This document shows positions 17,762 to 29,533 of a stretch of DNA of 64,000 nucleotides, one piece after another. The position numbers and the translations under genes were made by a program. The notes beneath the pieces are model-generated. The model saw only the letters and a list, made by a program, of their open reading frames with translations, was not told where the DNA came from and did not search any database. Source of the stretch: Hyalangium gracile (GTDB lineage Bacteria; Myxococcota; Myxococcia; Myxococcales; Myxococcaceae); contig NZ_JAHXBG010000025.1 in NCBI RefSeq assembly GCF_020103725.1, positions 1-64,000 of the forward strand. Reading direction: 5' to 3'. Each line of letters starts with the position of its first letter. Position 1 is the first letter of the stretch.

Positions 17762-18460
17762 ATGCGCTCCCTGCTCGTACTGCAAGACATCTGGAAGGCC
17801 CCGCTCGCCGCCGTGCTGTTGCTGCTCTCCGTGCCCGCGCAGGCGGCGGACGTGCGGATCGGCCTGGGGTTGGATCTGTTCACCGAGAGCTCGCGGATGG
17901 CGGGCCATCAGACGATCAACGGCGCGCGCCGGGATGAGTCGTTCGACTACAAGAGCGACGGCTTCCTGGCGGCCTCGTTGAACCTGAGCGTGCCCGCGCC
18001 CATCTCCCCGAAGGCGCGCATGGGCGCCGGCGTGAAGCTGTTCGGCAACTACGGCTCGGGCGGCGATCGCGTGTTCGGCTTCGGCCTGCTCAACGAGGCG
18101 TTCGTGACGGGCGAGTATGGCCTGCCCATCGCGGACAAGACGGAGGCGGTGTTCGGCGCGCGCGGCGGGCTGGCGATGCTGCTGCCCGGCAAGGAATTCC
18201 AGCTGGAGATCGACCGGCTCAACCAGGAGGGCGTGGACGCGTGGAGCGTGCCGCGCTTCGGCTGGCTGGCGGGCATCTCCGTGGGCGCGCGGCGGAGGAT
18301 GAGCGAGCACATCCTCTTGCGCGGGGACGTCTTCGGTCAGCTCGAGCGGGTGCTCCTGTTCGCCACGACGCAGGACATCCAGGGGCTCGAGTTCAACAAG
18401 TCGTGGAGCACCTTCGGTCTTCGCCTGGGGCTCACCCTGGGCATCGAGTTCGCCCTCTGA
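17762..18460 (+). CDS. Outer-membrane beta-barrel-like secreted protein
   Basis: A 232-residue protein with a signal peptide (WKAPLAAVLLLLSVPAQAA). The start at ATG 17762 is chosen because the frame upstream has no signal and overlaps the preceding intergenic region. The mature sequence consists of alternating strands (VRIGLGLDLF, LAASLNLSVPAP, MGAGVKLFGNY, LRLGLTLGIEFAL) and fits a small beta-barrel ending near an aromatic/aliphatic strand. It starts 33 nt ahead of the next lipoprotein gene, so it is probably the first gene of the operon running to 23079. Confidence 0.65.
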   Translation: MRSLLVLQDIWKAPLAAVLLLLSVPAQAADVRIGLGLDLFTESSRMAGHQTINGARRDESFDYKSDGFLAASLNLSVPAPISPKARMGAGVKLFGNYGSGGDRVFGFGLLNEAFVTGEYGLPIADKTEAVFGARGGLAMLLPGKEFQLEIDRLNQEGVDAWSVPRFGWLAGISVGARRRMSEHILLRGDVFGQLERVLLFATTQDIQGLEFNKSWSTFGLRLGLTLGIEFAL

Positions 18461-18493
18461 CGAGGGCTTCACCCCCCACCACGGGAGTCGCGG

Positions 18494-20293
18494 ATGAACC
18501 GTCCTCTCACGCTGGTCCTCAGCACCCTGGTCGTGCTGGGCGCCGCCTGCACAGGCGAGCCAGCCTTTGATCCCGAGCGCCTCGCCGTGGGCCCGGGTGG
18601 CCTGGTCGGCAACGGCGAGCCGCTCACCTCCGGCAACTTCGAGGGCGGCAGTGACGTGCTGCCCGCGCCGCGCCAGGTGGAGACGCCGCCGGACGACACG
18701 CGGCCGCCGGACTGCGAGGGCGCGTGCGTGTCGTACTGCAACGCGGCGAACCTGAAGAACCCGGTCAACCGCGGGCTGTGCCGCAGCCTGTGGGGGGTGG
18801 GGCTCAGCCACCGTCCCATCGAGTTCGCGGAGGCGTGCCGCCGGCTCTTCGTGGACATGATTGGCCGGGTGCCCACCGCGGAGGAGGCCGAGTCCACCTG
18901 CAGCGGCAACTGGGGCGAGACGGTGAAGCAGCTGATGGAGAAGCCGGAGTTCATCTTCATCAACCAGCGCCGCGCCGCCGACAAGTTCCTCTACAGCAAC
19001 GAGGTGGTGAACATCCAGGCCATCTACGACATGGATCGGCTGGTGGAGAAGCTCTACCGGGGCAAGGTGGCGTACGACCAGTTCGCCGCGGTGGTGAGCG
19101 CGCACCCGGTGCTCACGCGCCGCCACGCGGACGCGGGCGACAAGGTGGATGCCCTCTTCGAGCTGTTCCTGGGCCGGCCGCCCTTCGAGCACGAGCGCGC
19201 GGACATGTCCCGGCTCTACGGGGTGTGGCACTCGGGCTACTACGACCACCCGCAGCTGGGGCGCATGCCGGACGCGTACGTACGCTTCCGCTGCCTGGCG
19301 CAGGACGGCAAGTCGGTGGACCCGGTGAAGAAGGGCGAGTGCACCAGCGTGCTCTGGGGCTACCACGAGATGATCTTCACCCCGGACGTGCGCGCCGCCA
19401 CGGACCGGCAGATCAACCAGCTGACGCTGTGGAACGGCCTGCTCAGCGTGGACGAGTGGTCTCAGGTGCAGACGCCGGGCCGGGTGCTGGCCCAGGAGGT
19501 GCCCTTCTGGGAGCACGCGGTGGACCAGGTGCTCGAGCTGTACCTGGGCTACGAGCTGTCGCCCAAGGTGCCCGAGGTGCGCGCCGAGCTGGTGCGCTAC
19601 CTGCTGGAGAACCAGGGCGACATCCGCTCCGTGCACTACGCGGTGCTGACGTCGGCCGCCTACCTCCAGTCCGCCTTTGGCAGCACCACCACCTCGTACC
19701 GGTGGTCCTACGGGCCGCTCAAGCAGATGGACGCGGAGGTGTGGATCGACTCCATGGCGCGTAACTCCGGCTACGCCAGCAGCGCGTGCGATCACCGCAT
19801 CAGCCAGCCGGAGAACCTGCTGCGCAACGGCAGCATCGCCTCGTACCGGGTGCTCTCCACCTCGCGGTGGCGCATCGACGACAAGGGGCAGGTGGACAAG
19901 AGCTACGCGGACCTGGCGCGCACCCTGGGCGGCTGCCCGGAGAACATCGTCGGCGGGCGCTTCCACGTGGTGAGCATCCTCACCACCGGCACGCAGCTGG
20001 CCTTCGTGGGAGACCTGTGCAACCCCTCGCTGGACTCGAAGGCGAAGAGCGCCCCGCTCGAGAACCTGGTGCCGGAGGGCGTGGGGGGCGACCGCGTGCT
20101 GACGGCGGACCTGGCCGAGCAGATCGCCGCGAAGCAGTACCGCACGCTGCTGGGCCGCTCTCCCACGGGCGAGGAGCTCGCGGAGGCACGGGAGGCGGGC
20201 ACGCAGTGCGCGCGCGACCGGTGCACCGCGGAGCAGTTCGCCCGGCCACTGTGCTTCGCGCTGCTGTCCAGCGCGGAGCGTCTCTTCTACTGA
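18494..20293 (+). CDS. Lipoprotein of the DUF1501-partner type (DUF1549/DUF1800-like)
   Basis: A 599-residue protein with lipobox LGAAC (C18). The body is helical and Trp/Tyr-rich. It contains segments such as LFVDMIGRVPTAEEAEST and the repeat-like 'LFELFLGRPPFEHERADMSR' and 'KQYRTLLGRSPTGEELAEA'. Those recurring LGRxPTxxE motifs are typical of the large secreted DUF1549/DUF1800-like proteins found next to DUF1501 proteins in Planctomycetes, Myxococcota and related bacteria. Exact Pfam membership is uncertain. The molecular function is unknown; genomic pairing suggests a complex with the next gene product. It is separated from that gene by 18 nt. Confidence 0.65.
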   Translation: MNRPLTLVLSTLVVLGAACTGEPAFDPERLAVGPGGLVGNGEPLTSGNFEGGSDVLPAPRQVETPPDDTRPPDCEGACVSYCNAANLKNPVNRGLCRSLWGVGLSHRPIEFAEACRRLFVDMIGRVPTAEEAESTCSGNWGETVKQLMEKPEFIFINQRRAADKFLYSNEVVNIQAIYDMDRLVEKLYRGKVAYDQFAAVVSAHPVLTRRHADAGDKVDALFELFLGRPPFEHERADMSRLYGVWHSGYYDHPQLGRMPDAYVRFRCLAQDGKSVDPVKKGECTSVLWGYHEMIFTPDVRAATDRQINQLTLWNGLLSVDEWSQVQTPGRVLAQEVPFWEHAVDQVLELYLGYELSPKVPEVRAELVRYLLENQGDIRSVHYAVLTSAAYLQSAFGSTTTSYRWSYGPLKQMDAEVWIDSMARNSGYASSACDHRISQPENLLRNGSIASYRVLSTSRWRIDDKGQVDKSYADLARTLGGCPENIVGGRFHVVSILTTGTQLAFVGDLCNPSLDSKAKSAPLENLVPEGVGGDRVLTADLAEQIAAKQYRTLLGRSPTGEELAEAREAGTQCARDRCTAEQFARPLCFALLSSAERLFY

Positions 20294-20311
20294 GCCACGG
20301 AGCCATTGCCC

Positions 20312-21721
20312 ATGTCCGACGAGACGAAGAAGCCATTCACGCTCGGCCGCCGCAAGCTGCTCCAGGGCCTGGGGGCAGCCGCCTCCGCCGCGGCCCTGCC
20401 CACCTTGTGGCTGCCTCGCAATGCCGCCGCGCAGACCTCCGCGGTTGGCACCGTGGAGCACCTCATCTACATCCGCCTCGGTGGCGGCTTCCGCTTCACC
20501 ACCGCCTTCAACGCGGACGTGTCCGAGGAGTTCAACCCCTTCGGCCGCTCCTCCAAGCGCGCCCCCGGCACCGAGTGGGGCGTGAGCGCGCTGCTGGACC
20601 GCGCCAGCTGGCTGGAGGGCGAGGAGAACGCCGCCCGGGTGGATCTGGGGATGCAGCCGGTGTCCGCCTTCTCCAACGAGATCTGCGTGCTGCCGTGCGT
20701 GGACCATGAGCCGTTCTCCGCGCGCGCGGACGGCAACCACGGCACCGGGCTGGAGCGCTTCCTCACCGGCTACGTGGGCGGCACCACCAGCTTCCTCACG
20801 TACCTGAACTACGGCCTGCGCGAGAAGGTGGCGGCGGAGGCCGCGCAGGGACGGACGATTTTGCCGGCCTTCAGCCTGGGCGAGGCGGGCATGGCCCTGG
20901 GTGCCGGCATCTACGCCGGCTACCGGCCGCCCGTGCTGGACGGCAGCGGCTTCGAGCGCTTCGCGTTCGATCCGGACTCCAGCCTGCCGGACTGGGCCTC
21001 GAAGATCGCCGGCAACCTGGACAGCCGCTTCCGGGCGAGGCTCCACACGGGAGTGCGCTCCGGCGTGGAGGCCTACCAGGGAACGCGCGAGGCCACGCGC
21101 GCCTACGGCCGCATCTTCCGCGACCCCATCCTCCGGGTGAACGCGAACTCCACGGACGCGGTGGACGGCATCAGCAACCGGGACCTGGTGACGATGCTGG
21201 GCGACGACACCACGGGCCGCCAGGTGGTGCTCGGGCTGCGGCTGTTCCACTTCGGCTGCCCGGCCGTCTTCCTCAACCAGGGCTTCTACGACTACCACTC
21301 CGACGAGGACGACAGCCTTCCGGACGAGCTCGAGAAGGCCAACCAGTTGCTCAGCGGCCTGCGCGTGGCGCTCAAGCGCATGCAGCACCCCAAGGGTGGC
21401 GACTACTGGAGCCGGACGCTGGTGGTGCTGGGCAGCGAGTTCGGCCGCACGGGCAACGGGGGCAAGTTCAACTCCGCCGGCGGCAGCGACCACTCGAGCG
21501 ATCTGGCCACGCGCTGGATGTCCATGCCGATGATGGGCGGCATCATCGACCAGGCGGGCAAGGGCGGGCGGCGGCTGGGCGAGACGCGCGCCTCGGACCT
21601 GCGGGCCCTGGGCCCTGTCTACACCTACCGCTCCGTGCTCAAGACGATGATGGACCTGCTCGGCGCGGACCACGGCACCGTCTTCCCGGCGGACAACCCC
21701 ATCCAGGATCTGTTCACATGA
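20312..21721 (+). CDS. Tat-exported DUF1501 family protein
   Basis: A 469-residue protein. The ATG at 20312 (MSDETKKPFTLGRRKLLQGL) gives a twin-arginine signal, GRRKLLQ followed by an Ala-rich core and cleavage near RNAAAQ. The mature part resembles DUF1501, an alkaline-phosphatase-superfamily-like fold of secreted proteins. It includes a GLRLFHFGCPAVFLNQG segment, a DYHSDEDD acidic cluster, the VVLGSEFGRTGNG block and the following SDHSSD. These candidate metal ligands fit a sulfatase/phosphatase-like site. Its stop overlaps the ATG of the next gene (ATGATG/TGA), so the two are translationally coupled. Confidence 0.8.
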   Translation: MSDETKKPFTLGRRKLLQGLGAAASAAALPTLWLPRNAAAQTSAVGTVEHLIYIRLGGGFRFTTAFNADVSEEFNPFGRSSKRAPGTEWGVSALLDRASWLEGEENAARVDLGMQPVSAFSNEICVLPCVDHEPFSARADGNHGTGLERFLTGYVGGTTSFLTYLNYGLREKVAAEAAQGRTILPAFSLGEAGMALGAGIYAGYRPPVLDGSGFERFAFDPDSSLPDWASKIAGNLDSRFRARLHTGVRSGVEAYQGTREATRAYGRIFRDPILRVNANSTDAVDGISNRDLVTMLGDDTTGRQVVLGLRLFHFGCPAVFLNQGFYDYHSDEDDSLPDELEKANQLLSGLRVALKRMQHPKGGDYWSRTLVVLGSEFGRTGNGGKFNSAGGSDHSSDLATRWMSMPMMGGIIDQAGKGGRRLGETRASDLRALGPVYTYRSVLKTMMDLLGADHGTVFPADNPIQDLFT

Positions 21722-23079
21722 TGCGCACCACGACTGCTTCCGTGCTCGCCGCGCTCCTGCTGGGCTGCGGCGGTGCAGGCACCTACAAAGAGCCCGAAGG
21801 GACCATCACCTTCGACCCCGAGCGTCCCGACATGGCCTCACCGGGCACGGTGGCGCCGTACGCGGGGACGAACGCGTTCGTGCTGGAGGCGCAGACGCGC
21901 ATGCCCACCGGCATGGACCTGCAGCGCAAGGTCATCCTGCGCACCTGCGGCCCCACCAACGGCGTGTGCCACAACCAGAAGGAGTACCCGGACCTGCACA
22001 CCACGGGCACGTTCGCCAGCGCCATCAACGCGCCGTGCAACCTGCAGCCCGGCACGTTTGGCTCCGTGTACGACCGCTGCGAGCGGCTGGGCGATCGCTT
22101 CAAGATGACGGAGCAGAAGTTCAAGGAGATCGAGATCGGCTGGTACGAGGTCATCGTCGGCGCCTACGTGGAGTACAAGGACAACGAGACGCCGCCCTCG
22201 GACGCCGCCGGCTTCCACCTGCACCTGAGGGACCCGGTGCCGCTGGACAAGGGCCGGGCGCACTGGGGCACGGGTGCCTTCCTGCGCAACTTCGTCAACG
22301 CGGATGGCAACGTGGAGATGCTCTCGTTCGCCAACTACAACACGCGCTGGTGGGTGCTGGATGACGGGCGGCACCTCTACGGCGAGGTGCGCGACTACCA
22401 GGCCGAGGACATGGAGGAGCTGCAGGCGGTGGGCATCATCCAGGGTGACCAGAACCGCAACGGCACCTTCGGCGCGCGAGAGGGCCAGTCCGTGCCCCTC
22501 ATCAACCCCGGCAAGCCGGAGGAGAGCTACCTGGTGGCGCGCATGCGTGGGCACATGCAGGGAGACCCCATCCCCGGAACCCGCATGCCGCTGGCCAACC
22601 AGCCGCCGTCGGTGACGGACATGCTGGCCATCATGTGCTGGATCGAGGGCCTGGACCCGAACGCCAAGGCGTGGAACCTGTCCTCCTCCATCAACTACGC
22701 GGGGTGCTCCTACTCGGCCAACCCGGAGGCGCTCAGCCTGGTAGGCGCGGGCGTGCACTTCGCGGACCGCGTGTGGCCCATCCTCCAGTCGAGCTGCGGC
22801 GGCTGCCACGGCGGCTCCAACCCTCAGGCGGGGCTGGATCTGCTCTCCCCGGGTGCGTGGAACCGCCTGCAGGCCTTCTCCCTGCAGAACCCGACGCTCA
22901 AGCTGATCGACTCGGGCCGTCCGGAGAAGAGCTACCTGTGGCTGAAGCTGGCCGGTGATGGCAGCGTCTCCGGCAGCCGCATGCCGCTGGACCCGCTCAA
23001 CAGTGGCAGCCGCTCGCTGCCCCAGGACCAGCTCGACAGCATCCAGACCTGGATCCTCGCCGGCGCGCTGAACGACTGA
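21718..23079 (+). CDS. Planctomycete-type cytochrome c-like lipoprotein
   Basis: A 453-residue protein with lipobox LLLGC (C17). Two cytochrome-like modules are visible. The C-terminal one has a canonical CGGCH heme site (QSSCGGCHGGSN) and a downstream GSRMPLDP that fits the Met axial ligand. The N-terminal one has CGPTNGVCH, a CX6CH with a non-standard spacing, and a matching GTRMPLANQP. Between them is a 200-residue region with a DQNRNGTFG loop. The protein is coupled to the DUF1501 gene by a 4-nt overlap. Such triplets may form an outer-membrane redox or degradative complex; the substrate is unknown. Confidence 0.75.
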   Translation: MMRTTTASVLAALLLGCGGAGTYKEPEGTITFDPERPDMASPGTVAPYAGTNAFVLEAQTRMPTGMDLQRKVILRTCGPTNGVCHNQKEYPDLHTTGTFASAINAPCNLQPGTFGSVYDRCERLGDRFKMTEQKFKEIEIGWYEVIVGAYVEYKDNETPPSDAAGFHLHLRDPVPLDKGRAHWGTGAFLRNFVNADGNVEMLSFANYNTRWWVLDDGRHLYGEVRDYQAEDMEELQAVGIIQGDQNRNGTFGAREGQSVPLINPGKPEESYLVARMRGHMQGDPIPGTRMPLANQPPSVTDMLAIMCWIEGLDPNAKAWNLSSSINYAGCSYSANPEALSLVGAGVHFADRVWPILQSSCGGCHGGSNPQAGLDLLSPGAWNRLQAFSLQNPTLKLIDSGRPEKSYLWLKLAGDGSVSGSRMPLDPLNSGSRSLPQDQLDSIQTWILAGALND

Positions 23080-23156
23080 GCCGCTGAGCCGCCAGGAAGG
23101 CCAGTCTACAGCAGGGGGCTGACCCGACTCGGGAGCCCCCGGTGGCGGCGAGCGCG

Positions 23157-23191
23157 GGCCGAACTGGTCTGCTTGTCATACCAGTTCGGCC
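23157..23191. repeat. Dispersed palindromic element, copy 2 (longest stem)
   Basis: Arms GGCCGAACTGGTCTG and CATACCAGTTCGGCC around CTTGT: a 15-bp stem with one mismatch. It lies between the stops of two convergent genes, 77 nt after the cytochrome gene and 12 nt from the DUF4215 gene. There is no T-run on either side, so a simple terminator is not convincing. Confidence 0.7.
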
Positions 23192-23203
23192 GAAATCAGC
23201 CGC

Positions 23204-25333
23204 TCAGGGCAGGCACTGCTTGAAGGCGTCGCTGGCCTGAGCCTTCTTGCAGGTGAGCCCGAGGGCGCAGTCCACGTCGTCCTTGCACCGGGTGGTCTGT
23301 GGGCAATCGCGGCCGGTGCCGTTGGACAGGCCGGAGACCTTGAACATGGAAGAGCTGACATCCTCGGTGATGAGGTTGTTGCCGATGATGCCTTGGGCCT
23401 CGTGTCGGAGGTCGATGCGATTGTTGCCAGAGGCGGTCGCGACGATGTCCAGGACGGTCCCGGGATCGATGTTGACCATGATCACATCACGTACGGCGCT
23501 CGTGCTCAAACCATCCGTGATGTCGATGCACTCACGCGTCTCTGTGGAGTTGCACGAGTTGTCCTTGTCGAACTCGAAGATGACCGGCAGGTGGATGCCG
23601 TCGCTCATGCCGAACCTGTCCCCGTCCTGGAACGATGCGCCCGTCATCGTTCCGATGTCGATGGTTCCGGTAGCGAACCGCGGGTTCTGATCCTGCATGC
23701 AGTCGGCGCTGCAGGTGCCGCAGGCGAGGGTGTTGCCATCGTCGCAGGCCTCGGGGCCGTCCTCGGATCCATCACCGCAGACCTTCGTCCCCATGAGGTT
23801 CAGCACCTGGCCGCAGTCGTTCCGGCAGGCCGTACAGGTGGCGCCGTAGGCACATGACACCTCGGTGGCGGTGTTGCCGTCGTCGCAGGCCTCGGGACCG
23901 TTCCGGATGCCGTCTCCACAGAAGGGACCCGTGAGGGACAGGTTCCCCGAGCAGGTGCTGTTGCACGCGGTGCAGGGCGTGTTGCCATACACGCAGGCCG
24001 TCTCGTTGACGGTGTTGCCGTCGTCACAGGTCTCGGGACCGTTCCTGAGGCTGTCACCGCAGTACTGCCCGCGGAGCGTCAGCGACACCTTGCAGTCCGC
24101 GCTGCAGCTGGGGCAGCTCGTGGACGGGTATGGGCACGCGGTCTCTGTGGTCTTGTTGCCGTCATCGCAGGCCTCCCCGTCGCTCGTGTCCCGGACGCCG
24201 TCGCCGCAGAAGGAGCCCGTCCGGGTCAGCACCGCGGTGCAGGTGCTGTTGCACGGGGAGCAGTCCTCGGTGCCGTAGGGGCACTCGTCCTCGCTCACCG
24301 TGTTCCCGTCGTCACAGGCCTCGACGGCGGAGTTCAGGATGCCATCGCCGCAGATGTTGTTCTTGCAGGTGTTGAGGCAGGCATCGCCGTCGCTCGTGTT
24401 GCCGTCGTCGCACTGCTCGTTCGCCACGGGGTTGGTGAAGGCGTCACCGCAGCGGCTGATCTTGCAGTTGGAGTTACAGGTGGCGGTGTTGACGACGGCG
24501 CCGTTGTCGCACTCCTCGCCGGCCAGCTTGTTCACGATGCCGTCGCCGCACACGGAGGGCGTGCAGTTGAGGTTGCAGACGACGGGCGGAGCCTGGGGCG
24601 TGGGGTCCGCGGGATCGCACGGCTCGGTGACGGGCGCCTGCCTGTCCGTGAAGCCGTCGCCGCAGCGCGCCACCTGGCACGTGTCGCGGCAGTCGTCGTG
24701 GTTGTCGGTGTTGCCGTCGTCGCACTCCTCGGTCGGGTCCAGGATGCCGTTGCCGCAGCCCTCGCCGGAGCGGCAGTTGGAGCTGCACCCGTCCCCGTCC
24801 ACGGTGTTGCCGTCGTCGCACACCTCGCCCACCGTGGTGTCCTTGATGTTGTTGCCACACACCTCGGCGGAGCGGCAGTTGGCGCTGCAGCCGTCCGAGT
24901 CTCGCGTGTTGCCGTCGTCGCACACCTCGCCCGCCGCGCGATCGACGAAGCCGTCTCCACACCGCTCCGAGGACTTGCAGTCCGCGCTGCAGCCGTCGCC
25001 GGAGGCCGTGTTGCCGTCGTCGCACACTTCGCCGGGGTCCTCCTTGCCGTTGCCGCAGGCCTCGTTGGACTTGCAGTCCGCGCTGCAGCCATCCCCGTCG
25101 CGGATGTTGCCGTCGTCACAGGACTCGTCGGACTGGACCACGCCGTCGCCGCAGGGCGTCTGCAGGCACTGCGTCCCATCTCCCGAGCAGCTCTGGCTCT
25201 CGGGGCAGACGAGGCCGGAGGGGCACGTCACGCTCTTGGGCTCGAAGCACGCGGACAGGGGCAGGACCAGGAGCACGAGCACCCACGTGGGCACGGCTCC
25301 ACGACGGACGAGGGAAGGGGTAGGGCGCATCAT
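23204..25333 (-). CDS. Cysteine-rich DUF4215-repeat lipoprotein (cassette A)
   Basis: A 709-residue protein with lipobox LSAC (C29). After an N-terminal CPSGLVCPESQSC knot, residues 61-545 are about 13 myxobacterial Cys-rich repeats of 35-45 residues, each with a CGDG start and ExCDDGNTxxGDGCSxxC core. The last about 165 residues form a separate domain ending in a Cys-rich knot (RCKDDVDCALGLTC). Such repeats are thought to form disulfide- and calcium-stabilised extracellular stalks. The start at 25333 follows GAGGTG. It is the third gene of a cassette with a TPR/PEGA protein and a kinase. It is homologous at both ends to the shorter protein at 31352-32761. Confidence 0.85.
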   Translation of the reverse strand: MMRPTPSLVRRGAVPTWVLVLLVLPLSACFEPKSVTCPSGLVCPESQSCSGDGTQCLQTPCGDGVVQSDESCDDGNIRDGDGCSADCKSNEACGNGKEDPGEVCDDGNTASGDGCSADCKSSERCGDGFVDRAAGEVCDDGNTRDSDGCSANCRSAEVCGNNIKDTTVGEVCDDGNTVDGDGCSSNCRSGEGCGNGILDPTEECDDGNTDNHDDCRDTCQVARCGDGFTDRQAPVTEPCDPADPTPQAPPVVCNLNCTPSVCGDGIVNKLAGEECDNGAVVNTATCNSNCKISRCGDAFTNPVANEQCDDGNTSDGDACLNTCKNNICGDGILNSAVEACDDGNTVSEDECPYGTEDCSPCNSTCTAVLTRTGSFCGDGVRDTSDGEACDDGNKTTETACPYPSTSCPSCSADCKVSLTLRGQYCGDSLRNGPETCDDGNTVNETACVYGNTPCTACNSTCSGNLSLTGPFCGDGIRNGPEACDDGNTATEVSCAYGATCTACRNDCGQVLNLMGTKVCGDGSEDGPEACDDGNTLACGTCSADCMQDQNPRFATGTIDIGTMTGASFQDGDRFGMSDGIHLPVIFEFDKDNSCNSTETRECIDITDGLSTSAVRDVIMVNIDPGTVLDIVATASGNNRIDLRHEAQGIIGNNLITEDVSSSMFKVSGLSNGTGRDCPQTTRCKDDVDCALGLTCKKAQASDAFKQCLP
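23699..25153 (-). repeat. Tandem Cys-rich repeat region inside the cassette A lipoprotein gene
   Basis: About 13 in-frame units of roughly 105-135 nt, visible at DNA level as recurrent GTTGCCGTCGTCGCA segments. Units near the 5' end of the gene are the most alike (ACGAxG..CDDGN..GDGCSADC). Units near the 3' end carry inserted segments of the CPYGT..C type. Such arrays can expand or contract by recombination. Confidence 0.8.
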
Positions 25334-25341
25334 CGGGCACC

Positions 25342-26376
25342 TCAGAAGCGGAACGTGGCCAGGACTCCACCCTCACCACCGCCCACGATGGGCGTGACGC
25401 TCACCGCTGGCGGCTCGGGCGTGGCGCTGGGGGCCTGCTCGAGCTCGTCCGGGGAGATGCGGTAGGGCTGGGCGCGGTTGACGTAGAGCAGCACCATGCC
25501 GGTGAGCAGCGCGGCGCCACCCGCGGCGTAGCTGCCCACCGCTACCTTCTGCAGCGTGTCCCCGCGCGAGCGCTTGCTGGCCAGCGAGTCGTCCGGCATG
25601 CAGCCGCCGCAGGACAGGACGCCCGCGTCGAAGCTGTCGAAGCTGTCGCGGGCCTGGAGGTGGAGCAGTCCGCCCCCCGCGGCCACGGCCGCCCCCGCGC
25701 CCAGCACCGCCCAGGACTTCCACGAGGCCCAGTGCCGCGTGTACCGCGTCAGCTCCTCGTCGGTGTAGAGCTTGATGGGCAGGGTGAGCTTCTCGCCGGG
25801 AGCCAGGGTGCGCTTGCGGTCGTTGCGCGGGTAGCCCTCCCGGGTGGCCGAGAAGGTGTGCGGACCGGGGACGACGAAGCCCTGGTGGCGGCCCGGCGCC
25901 TTGAAGAGCACCTGGCCGTTCATCATCACCGTGGTGCCCGGCACCTCGCAGGAGATGTCCACGTGGGACAGCTGCGACTCGACGAGCGTCTTGAAGGTAC
26001 GGGCCCGCTCGAACTTGTCGGCGTCGAGCGGCGCCTCGCCGTAGCGCATGGAGGCCACCAGGTGCGAGTGCAGCGCGATGGGCTCGTTGAGGTTCAGCAG
26101 GGCCAGCGCCATGTTGTAGTGGATGGCCGGGTGGTCCCAGAGCTTGAGGGCCTCGCGGTACTTCTCCACGGCCTTGGGGAAGAGGGAGTTCTTCAGCAGG
26201 AAGTTCCCATCCCGGAAGAGCGCGAGGGCGGCGGTCTGCTTGTCCTGCGGGACGCCCTTGGCCCAGGGCCGCTCCCCCGTGCCGAGCTCGGGCTGCTGCG
26301 CGGCCGCGGGCGTGGCCCCGAGCGTCACCAGCGCCAGCGCCACCATCAGACTGATCGTCAACCTGTTCATCTTCAC
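25342..26376 (-). CDS. TPR/PEGA membrane protein (cassette A)
   Basis: A 344-residue protein with a signal peptide (LMVALALVTLGATPAAAQ). A TPR-like region (about 45-140, including EKYREALKLWDHPAIHYNMA) is followed by a PEGA-type beta-sandwich (about 145-215: ISCEVPGTTVMMNGQVLF, then a GPHTFSATREGY core). Then come two membrane helices (about 228-250 and 290-312) joined by a loop containing SCGGCMP. The end is a short tail ATFRF. With a cleaved signal, the TPR and PEGA parts lie in the periplasm. It sits 12 nt after the kinase gene and 8 nt before the lipoprotein gene. The paralogue is at 32770-33774. Confidence 0.82.
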   Translation of the reverse strand: MKMNRLTISLMVALALVTLGATPAAAQQPELGTGERPWAKGVPQDKQTAALALFRDGNFLLKNSLFPKAVEKYREALKLWDHPAIHYNMALALLNLNEPIALHSHLVASMRYGEAPLDADKFERARTFKTLVESQLSHVDISCEVPGTTVMMNGQVLFKAPGRHQGFVVPGPHTFSATREGYPRNDRKRTLAPGEKLTLPIKLYTDEELTRYTRHWASWKSWAVLGAGAAVAAGGGLLHLQARDSFDSFDAGVLSCGGCMPDDSLASKRSRGDTLQKVAVGSYAAGGAALLTGMVLLYVNRAQPYRISPDELEQAPSATPEPPAVSVTPIVGGGEGGVLATFRF

Positions 26377-26388
26377 CCTGGCGGCCTC

Positions 26389-29412
<3,024 letters not shown>

Positions 29413-29444
29413 CTCGGGTGCATCCCCCCACTTGGCATGCAAGC

Positions 29445-29476
29445 GGGACATTTTCATGCAGTATGGGACACATTCA
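29445..29476 (-). promoter_or_regulatory. Candidate tandem operator upstream of cassette A kinase
   Basis: Two 12-nt direct copies, GGGACATTTTCA (29445-29456) and GGGACACATTCA (29465-29476) on the plus strand, match at 10 of 12 positions and begin exactly 20 nt apart, two helical turns. They lie 33-64 nt upstream of the chosen kinase start. A DNA-binding regulator site is a plausible reading. Confidence 0.4.
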
Positions 29477-29533
29477 CAAGGAGACGCGAGGGAAGCTTCT
29501 CCGAGCGGCTGCCTGCCGAGCCTGCGCGCAGTC

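Noticed and set aside
16991-21673. A minus-strand open frame of about 1560 codons
   Set aside because: It is the exact antisense of two beta-barrel genes and the lipoprotein/DUF1501 genes, is rich in His/Arg/Leu runs typical of antisense high-GC frames, and has no domain signal.
23699-25153. Possible CRISPR-like array of short direct repeats
   Set aside because: Repeats are in frame, vary in length and encode conserved cysteines; spacers are coding, so this is a protein repeat.
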